From: Variovorax terrae
GTDB lineage: Bacteria > Pseudomonadota > Gammaproteobacteria > Burkholderiales > Burkholderiaceae_C
DNA: 64,000 nucleotides
Direction of reading: 5' to 3'
Assembly: GCF_022809125.1 (NCBI RefSeq)
Contig: NZ_JALGBI010000001.1
Span: 496,001-560,000 of the forward strand
Part shown: positions 19,583 through 28,600 of the stretch, piece by piece
Numbering within the stretch: position 1 is the first letter of the stretch
Layout of the letters: every line of letters starts with the position of its first letter
Notes under the pieces: model-generated
What the model saw: the letters and a program-made list of their open reading frames with translations, nothing else
Database searches by the model: none
Told to the model about the DNA's origin: nothing
Translations under genes and position numbers: made by a program

Positions 19583-19608
19583 CCCTCGCCTTTGACTGCA
19601 GGCGAGGG
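19583..19608 (-). promoter_or_regulatory. Intergenic hairpin between the RTX gene and the exporter genes
   Basis: CCCTCGCC (19583-19590) and GGCGAGGG (19601-19608) form a perfect 8-bp inverted repeat with a 10-base loop in the 171-bp gap. No U-tract follows on either strand, so a partial terminator or an mRNA-processing/stabilising hairpin that sets substrate-to-exporter ratio is more likely than full termination. Function is inference. Confidence 0.4.
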
Positions 19609-19687
19609 GCGCCGTGGCTGGCCTCTGGGAGCGATGCGCGTGGAGCGCTTCGCGCCAGAGTCCACCGCGGCCCTCCCGCGGCCCGCT

Positions 19688-22600
19688 TCAACGATGCCAG
19701 GCCGATGCCATCAGCGGGGCCAAGGCTTGCTGCTCTTGAGGGGTGTAGTTCAACTGCCCGGCCGTCGGCGCAGTGAATGCCGACATGGCCTGCACCAGCT
19801 TGGTGATGTCCGCGCCGTTGATGCTGCGTCCGTCACTGGAGGTCAGTGTGTTCAGCTGCGCGCCCACGCCACCGCTGAACCAGTTGGCGACAGTGAGCCT
19901 TTCACTGTTGCCAAGAACGGTCATCACGAGGTCATTGCCCTGCTGCTGGAACCAGAGCTTGTTGTAGGCGCCGCTGGTCAGGGCGACGTCGTCGCGGGCA
20001 TTGGCATTGATCAGGGTGTACTGGCCCGTTCCGAGCGTGAGTGTGTCCCGGCCGCCATTGGTGCGAATGGTATCGGCGCCGTTGCCCAGTGTCAGCGAGT
20101 GCTTTCCCGCGCCGAGCGTAACGGCGTTGTTTCCGTTGCCCACGACGATCGAGTCGTTGCCACTGCCGACGGTCACGGTGTTGTTGCCGCTTCCCAGCCG
20201 GATGCGGTTCTCCCGGCCAGAGGTGTCGGCCGCCGTGACGGTGTTGTTGCCGTTGCCAAATACGACCGAGTTGGACCCGCTTCCCACCTGAACGACGTTG
20301 TTGCCGTTGCCACCGGAAACCGAGTTCTGACCGTTGCCTACCGTGATCCGGTCGTTGCCCTGGCCGACAGCGATGTGGTTCTCGCCGTTGCCCAATTGGA
20401 TGACGTTGGTCTTTCCGGTGACATCGGACGTCTGGATGTCGTTTTCGCCGTCGCCGCCGCGGATGGTGTTCGAACCGCTGCCCAGGGTGACGGTGTTCTC
20501 GCCGCGTCCCAGGGTGATCTGGTTGTTGCCGTTACCGAGCTGAACCCGGTTTTCGCCCGAACCCAGTGCGAGGGTGTTCGCACCATTGCCACCTCGGATC
20601 GCGTTGTCTCCGTCGCCCGCGGCGAAAGCGTAGTTCGCAGAGTCGAAACTGACACGGTGCTCGCCGTTGCCCACAGCGAACTGGGTGAGTCCGGCCGCGG
20701 CGGTCGCGTTCGCGCCAACGACGCGGACAGTGACTCCGCCGCGCCTGTCGTCGCCGTTGCTGCTTAGCAGCAAGTCTTGCCCGCTGGCCGTGAACGTCAG
20801 CGAGCTGTCATCGTCATCGACAGAAGAGAGATGTACGGTGTCGGTGCCTCCCCGATTGATGAGCGTGTAGCGCCCGCTGCCCAGGTTGATGTCGTTGACG
20901 CCGCGACCGGTCACGATCTGGCTGGTTCCGCTGCCGAGCGTGACTGAGTTGTTGCCGTTGCCCACGGTCACGCTGTCGTTGCCATTGCCCAGCGTGATGG
21001 CATTGCGTCCATCGCCGACGGTCACGCTGGCGCTGCCAGACGGCGTCTTATCCTGACGGCGGCAATCGTCATCGGTGTTCCCAGTCAAGCTTTGGGTGAT
21101 GACGTTGTTGCCATTGCCGGCGGTGACGCTGTCGTTGCCACTGCCGAAGCGGATCAGGTTGTTGCCATCACCCGCGGCGATCGTGTCATTGCCATTGCCG
21201 ACCGTGACCTGGTTGTTGCCGTGGCCCAGCGTCAGCATGTCATTGCCGTTACCAAACTGCACGAGGTTGTTGCCATTGCCCAGGCTCACGCGGTAAGCGC
21301 CGGCGTTGCCGTAGACCGCATCGTTGCCGTTGCCGGCTGCAAAGTTGTAGCTGCCGTCGTCGAACCGGGCGGTGTACTTGCCATCACCCACTACATACTG
21401 CGCGATGCCGTTGGCGGCGTTGACCGCAGCACCGACGACGCGCACACTGCCGCCCGTGACGAGTTCGCTGACGAGAACATCAGCGCCGGTGCGCGCAAAG
21501 TTCAGCGTGTCCGCAGCAACGTTGGGAGCGAAATAAAGCGTGTCGGTGCCGCCACGGTTGTAGATCGTGTCCTGCCCGGTGCCGACGTGCAGGGCGTTGA
21601 CACCGCTGCCGGTGGTGAGGCTGTTGTTGCCGTTCCCCACCGTGACGTTGTTGCGCCCGTTGCCCACGCGCACCTGGCTGCTGCCGTTGCCGGCGGACAC
21701 GGTGTTGTCGCCATCGCCCGTTGTGACGAGATCGTTGCCGTTGCCCAGAGTCACGGTGTTGTTGCCATGACCCAGAGTCACGCTGTCCTGGCCCGAACCG
21801 AGCACGACGGTGTTGCGGCCGTTGCCTGCCCTGACGATGCCCGCGCCATTGCCTGCGATGACATGGTTGTCGCCGTCGCCTAGGGTCAGCGTGTCGTTGC
21901 CCTGGCCCAGCGTGATCCGGTTGACTGATCCTGTCGTGTCCTGTGCCGTGATGGCATCGTTGCCATCACCCAGGGTCACCGTGTTGCTACCGGCGCCCAG
22001 AGTGACCTGGTTGGCCCCGTTGCCACCGCCGATGACGTTCGCGCCGTTTCCCGCGGTGACGCGGTTGGCTCCTTGCCCCAGAGTCAGGCGGTTGTTGCCG
22101 GCACCCAGGGCGACGCGATTGGCGCCGTTGCCCAGTGTGATGGCATTTGCGCTGCCCACTGCATCTGCGGCGTTGATCTGGTTGTTGCCCCACCCCAGGG
22201 TGACCGAGTTCGAACCGGACCCCAGCGAGAGCTGATTGGCGCCGTCGCCGCCGAGCACGGTGTTGGTGCCGTTGCCCAATACGATCTGATCGTCGCCTTG
22301 CCCGACCCGAAGCTGATTGTTGCCGTTGCCGAGCCGGATCGTGTCGATCGTTCCAGCCGCGTCCGACGTCGTTACCCGGTTGTTGCCATCGCCCAGGGTG
22401 ATGTTCTCCGCGCCGCGGCCGGCACTGACGACGTTGGCGCCGTTGCCGCCAGTGAGTGTGTTGGTGCCATTGCCGAGGGTGATCTGGTTGCCGCCCTGGC
22501 CGACATGGACGACGTTGATGCCGTCGCCGATCCGGATGGTGTTCGCCGTGCCTGCGGCATCGCCGGCGGTCACGCTGTTGCTGCCGTTGCCCAGCATGAT

Positions 22601-25600
22601 GGCATTGGCGCCCGAACCGACCTGGACGACGTTGTCGCCGTCGCCGGCAGACACGGCGTTGCCGCCGTTGCCGAGTGTGACGCGATTGCCGTGGTGGTTC
22701 ATGCTGAGGTCGATCTGGCTGTCGCCGTTACCCAGGCTGATGGCTGAGCGGCCGCCGGCATCGCCCGTGAGCAGCACCCGGGCATCACTACCCACCACGG
22801 TGCTCGAGCCGCTGCCCAGGCGCACGGTGTCCTGCGCGTTGAACAGTCGGTAGGTGTCGGCACCGGAGCCTCCGATCAGGGTGTCGTGGCCCGCACCCGC
22901 GATCAGGGTCGTGTCGCCCGTGCCGGCGATCAGGGTGTCGTTGCCGTCATTGGCCTGGATCGTGATGGCCTGCGCGCCGCCGGTCAGGGTGATGTCTGCT
23001 GTTCCCGTGCCGATGAGCTTCTGCACATTGGCCGGGACCGCGTAGCTGACACTGGAGAAGACGGTGTTGGTGTTGCCCCAGGCCTGGGCGATGACCACAT
23101 CGGCGCCATTGTTCACGACGAAGGTGGTGTCGCCGTGGCCTCCGATCAGGGTGGCCACGCCCGTGCCCGCCACCAGCGTGTCGTTGCCGTCGTTGGCTGC
23201 GAGCGTCACGCCGTCCTCACTGCCGCCTGTGAGGGTGAGGTTGGCGAAACCCGTGCCCACCAGGTGCTTGACACCAGTGGGCAGGCTGTAGCTGACGCTG
23301 GTCTTGACCGTATCCTCACCGTCACCATCGGCCTTGACCACTGTGCCGGCGTTGCTCACCACGAAGGTGTTATTACCGCCCCCGCCGACCAGCGTCGCGG
23401 CGCCACCGCTGTCGACCAGTGTGTCGTCGCCCGTGCCACCGATCAGGATATCGGCAGCGCCGTTGCCGATGATCTGGTCGCCCAGGTCGTTGCCGCGCAG
23501 CGTCAGGGCCTGGCTGCCGGTGCCCCAGAGCACCTGCTGGTTGTCGCCGAGGGTCCAGTTCACCGAGGTCTTGACCGTGTTGCGGCCTCCAGCCTTCACG
23601 TGAATGGTGTCGCTGGCGTTGGTGACGACAAACGTGTTGCTGCCCGTGCCCGCGTGCATGTCGGCGATGCCACCGCCGTCGTTGAAGATGTTGCTGCCGT
23701 TGCCTGCGAGCAGTTCGTTGTGGCCGATGCCGCCGAGCAGGGTGTTGTTGCCGTTGCCTGCCTTGAGCAAGCTGTTGCCGCTGCCGGCGTACAGCAGGTT
23801 GTCGCCGCCGCCTGCGAAGACGAGGTTGTTGCCCGAGCCGCCGGCCACCAGATTGTTGCCGTTGCCCAAAGCGACAAATTTGTTGCCGGCGCCCAGCAGG
23901 ATGGTGTTGTTGCCCTGGCCTGCGGCGATCACGTCGCGCCCGTCGCCGGGTTGGATCAGGTTGTTGCCGTCGCCGGCGGCAATCATGTCGTTGCCGCTGC
24001 CCGTGATGATGACGTCGCGCCCGGTGCCGGCGTGGATGATGTTGTCGCCATGGTTGCCCAGCACCAGGTAGTCGCCGTCGGCCACGGTGATGGGATGGTT
24101 CGGGTTGGCCTGGGCCACCTGGGTGATGCGCGGGGCGCCGTCTGGATCGGTTGCCAGCACGTCGCGACTGATGGGTAACACCACGTCGGCTGCTTGACCC
24201 TGGCTGCCATCGCTGCGGGTGAAGGTAGTGGTGCTGTGCATCACCACCCCCTGATCTGTGGCGAAGTGATTGCTGCCCTGTAGGCTGATGGACGTGATGC
24301 CCAACTGGTCCAGGGTCTTGAATTCGCCCGCGCTGCCCACGCCGTTGTCATCGGCGTCGACCCACACCCCCAGCCGGCCCCAGACGGCGTCGCTCTTGTC
24401 GATCACATCGTCGTGGTTGAGGTCAAACGCCGCCAGACCCTGCAAGGCGTTCCGTGCGTCTTTGGTGTAGGTCGAAAAGTCGATCTGGCTGCTGTCGTGG
24501 ACGATGCCGTCGCCGTACTTGTCCAAGGCCAGCACGCCGTTGCCGCCGGTGAACCACGCCGTGCGGTGACGCCAGCCATCGCCCGCCTGGGCGAAGAAGA
24601 CGTTGGAATCGTCCACCGACTTGAAGTGAAAACCGGTGCCTTGCAGATCCAGGATGATGGGGTCTCCGGCTCCACCGCCGCCGTCGCCACCGCCGTCGCC
24701 GTCTCCATCGGCGCTGCCGTCGCTGCTGTCTGCATCGGCGTCGCTGTCTCCTCCGATGCCATCCGCGCCGTCGCTGCCGATGGGGCCGTCCCCGCCGGAT
24801 CCGCTGCTTGGCAGCGTGACCGTCATCTGGTAGCGGTCGCTCAAGCCCGAGGGGTCGCTCACCTGTACCACGAAGGCGTCCTGGCCGGCAGGGGCTGAGC
24901 CGTTGACCGAAAACGTCCAGTGGCCCTGCGCGTCCACGCTGGCCGTGCCGAAGTGCGGCTGTTGCACGATGCTCCAGCTGAGGCTCGACGGCGCGTCGTC
25001 AGGATCGACGACGCTGAAGTCGCCGGAATAGGGATCATTCAGCCAGGCCACTGGCTGGTCACGGTAGGCCCAGCCGCCGCTGCCGTCCGGGTTCTGGTAG
25101 CCCCAGCCCGGCTGAGTCAGCGGGATCGACTCGTATGCCGGTGCGTCTGCGGTGCCGGCGTTGTTGAGCTGGTAGCCGTACAGCGGGGTCTGGGTGTTGT
25201 GCTCGCCGGTGATGTGCGGCGCCTGATCGATGTGCCTGACGTTGACCTGCACATGCTCGATGGCCTGGCCGTAGGCGCCCGCATCCACCCGGACGTCGAA
25301 ACCGGCGTCATTGCCCCAGTAATAGGCGTCTGGCGTGAAGGTAACCTGCCCCGAGGTCGCGTCATAACTCACGCTGCCGTGCTGGGCGTTGCCCACGCCC
25401 GCGATGTTAATCAGCGCATTGGGGGCGTTGGCCACGTGCACGCTGTCCAGCAGGCCCTGCACGCCGCTGCCGTTGCCGTGCAGCTGCATGATGGCCGGCG
25501 CGTTCTCCTCGGTGGACACGGCCTCGGTGTTGGCCACCACGCTGCTGAGATCCTGCACCTGGGTCACGGCGATGCTGACCTGCCCGCCGGTGGTGTTCAT

Positions 25601-28600
25601 GCGGATGCCGCCGGCCACCGGGGTGTAGCTGGTGCCCTGGGCGCTGGCCTGCAGGTCGAGCGTGGCCATCTGGTGCACGCTGTCGTCGCTGCGGGTGTAG
25701 GTGCCCATCTGGTAGTTGAGCGCGGTGATGCCCATGTCGGCCAGGGTGAGCGCCTCGCCGGGCTCGATGCGGCCGTCGCCATTGGCGTCGCGCCAGACCT
25801 TGAGCTGCGCGTAGACAGGGTCGCTGGCGTCGATGATGCCGTCGCCATTGGCGTCCCAGGTGGCCAGGCTGGCGATGCCGCGCGCGCCGCCGGCCACCCG
25901 GGCGTTGCTGAACAGCTCCTCCCCGTTGTCGATGGCGTTGTTGAGGTTCTTGTCCAGCACCAGGAAGCCATCGTTGCCGTTGAGCCAGGCGGTGCGGTGC
26001 AGGTAGCCCGTGCTGCCCGCTGGCGGTGTATCGGCGAGCGCCGCGCTGCCGTCCACGGCGAACTGCACCACGCTGGCACTCAGCCCCGTGGTGGACAGGC
26101 CCCCGCCCAGATCCAGGCCGATGGGATTCCACTGCTCGGTGGTGGCGCCCGCCGGCAGCGGCGAAGCCAGCAACCCCCGGTTGGCATCGCGCTCAACCTC
26201 GGACAGGCCGGCGTTGCTCAAGTGGTTGGCCGCCTGGGCGTTGGCCGTGGCCACTTCCCACTGCGGTGCGATGGCCTGGCGTGCTAGCGCGTTGCCGACG
26301 TAGTACTGCCCCAAGCTCTGGAAGTAAGCCGGGTTGCTGGGCTCCACGCCTGTGGCCAGCCCATCGCCGGAGCGGAAGTGCAGCCCGGGGTTGAGGCTTT
26401 GGCCGGTGGTCGGGTCGGTGGTGTTGACGGCAAAGCCCGCGCTCATGAATCCGCTCGCATAGCTGATGCCGCCCAGGCGCTGGGCGATCAGGCCCACCTG
26501 CTGGTAGGCACTGGTGGCGCTGGCGTTGTAGTGGCCGACGATGCTTTGCAGGCTGCCGATGAGGTTGCTCAGGGCGTTGAAGGTGATCTGGTCGCCACCG
26601 TCGCCGCCCTGGGCATTGACCTGGATGCCTTGGGTGCCCGTATCCCAGTAGGCATTGGCTGAGCCCCAGGGCTGGGGCGGGTCGTCGCCGAAGATATCAC
26701 CCAGGATGGTGCCCACCAGCAAACCCACGAAGGCACCGATGGGGCCGGCCGCTGCACCAGCCATCTCGGACAGCTCAGCCGCCACTGCAATGCCCACGGA
26801 ATCGCCCGCAGCCCCCGCGAGGTTGCCGCCGACCAGATCGTTGACGAGGTTCAGATAGGGAATGGCATCGCCCACGGCCCGGGAGGCGCCCAACAGGCTG
26901 CCCATGCCATTGGCCGCTGCATTGATGGCGTCGCCATAGACGATGTTGGCGTAGGCCGTGACTCCCAGGCTGAAGCTGTTGGCGCTGGCGATGATGGCGC
27001 CGCCAGTGTCGCCGCGCTTGAGCGCCTGCCCCAGACCATACAGGCTGCTGAGCGCGCCAAGAGTCGTGGCGGCATCGTTCAGCGCGGGCGGGGCGTCGTG
27101 GTAGACGTCGTTGTACAGTCGCAGCCCGCTGGCCAGGGCCGGCAGCGGCTGCTGGTGCTGGATCGCCTGGATGAGACTGTAGGCGTCATTGAAGCCTTGT
27201 GCGGCGATGCCCAGGTTGGCCAGGGCGATGTTGTTCAGCACCGCGGTCTGGTTGCCGTCAGGATTGTTGCGTACCTGGCTGATCGTGCCCGAGGGATCGT
27301 TCGCCGTTGCCGAGGTGATCCAAGTGTCCAGTGAGGCGCCATCGGCCGGGTTGAACGCGCGCACGCCAGTAGCCAGGACGATGCCGTCGCCATCGCGCTT
27401 GACAATGTCGTAGGTGTTGGCGATGAGGTTGTTGGCCTCGTCGCGCGTGGGCGCGATGTCGGTGATGGAGGTAATGGCTCCGGTGGCGTCTCGCTCGGTG
27501 ATGGTCTGCACCTGCGAGGCGGAGGGATCGGTGTAGTCGATCTGGCGGCTGGTGCTGTCAGTGGCCGTGGTGATGACAGTTTGCAGGCCGCTGCGGTACT
27601 TCACCGTGACGAGGCTCGTTCCATCGTCGTAAGTTTGACTGGTCGTGGTGCTTTGGAGTACGTCGCTGGCGTTGTATATAGAAACCTGTGTTGCCACGCC
27701 CACGAATGATGTGACGCTCCTGGAGATTTGCGCTCCATTGGCGTCCAAGCTTGACTCGGTTGTTCGTGGCCGGCCAGTGTCTGTGTCAGGTGCCGTCGTG
27801 CTGATCGTATGGCTGAGAAAGGTGCCTGTGGTGGGATTGTTGATGGTGGCATCTGTTGTGGTGATTCGACCGTCTGCCGACTTGAAGGCCAATTCAATGG
27901 ATTGAGTGATCCCACTATGTATGCTCGTCGTGATGGTTTGAACGCCCTGCATTTCGAGGCCCGTGTCGGTCTGAGCAACCACCGTATGGCGGTAGATCGT
28001 GACTTGGTTGCCGTTGCCGTCGTCCAACGTCAAAAGACGATCCGTACTAGTGTTGCTTGGTCGCGAGATTGAATCCGAGGCATAGAGCATGCTGGGGTCA
28101 GACCCGGCTGCGCCTCCGGAACTTACGCTCTCACTGAATGAGTACCCCGCATATTGGCCGGTGAGGATTTCTCCGGCTACTTTGGTTTCATCCGCACTGA
28201 GGTCGCTTCGGAACAAGTCACCATTGTTGGCGAACGCATATTGCCCACCTTTGCCAGCGTCCAGCGTGACATCCACTCCGTTGATGTTGACTTGGGCAAC
28301 AGCGGTGTCGCCAAGTTCAATTTCTTCAGTCCCCAAAGCCAGAATCATTTTTCCGTTGTTGCTTTTGAGAATGGGGAGATCGCTTCGAGGATAGTTACCA
28401 AAACTGTCCGTCCATTGCCCATCGGAAAAGCGCTTGAAGTTGTCACCATTGGCGTCCGCGCTAAATAGGTGCCCCGCTTTATCAATACCAACGATACGAG
28501 CTTGACCATCCAATCCGTTGGGCAGCGTCATCAGAGCTGGCTGACCTTTCTCCAGGCTGTTTACAAAGCCGTCGCCCGCTTTTGTATCACGAAAAATACG

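Noticed and set aside
22886..24178. Long plus-strand open frames opposite the RTX repeats (also 19469-20767, 21092-21883 and 24920-26287)
   Set aside because: They mirror the low-complexity codon pattern of the RTX gene, have repetitive Val/Ala/Asp-rich products and no ribosome-binding sites.
19690..24180. Regular 27-bp periodic DNA repeats resembling a CRISPR-like or minisatellite array
   Set aside because: The period equals nine codons, units vary in sequence and lie within one open reading frame; they encode RTX nonapeptides.
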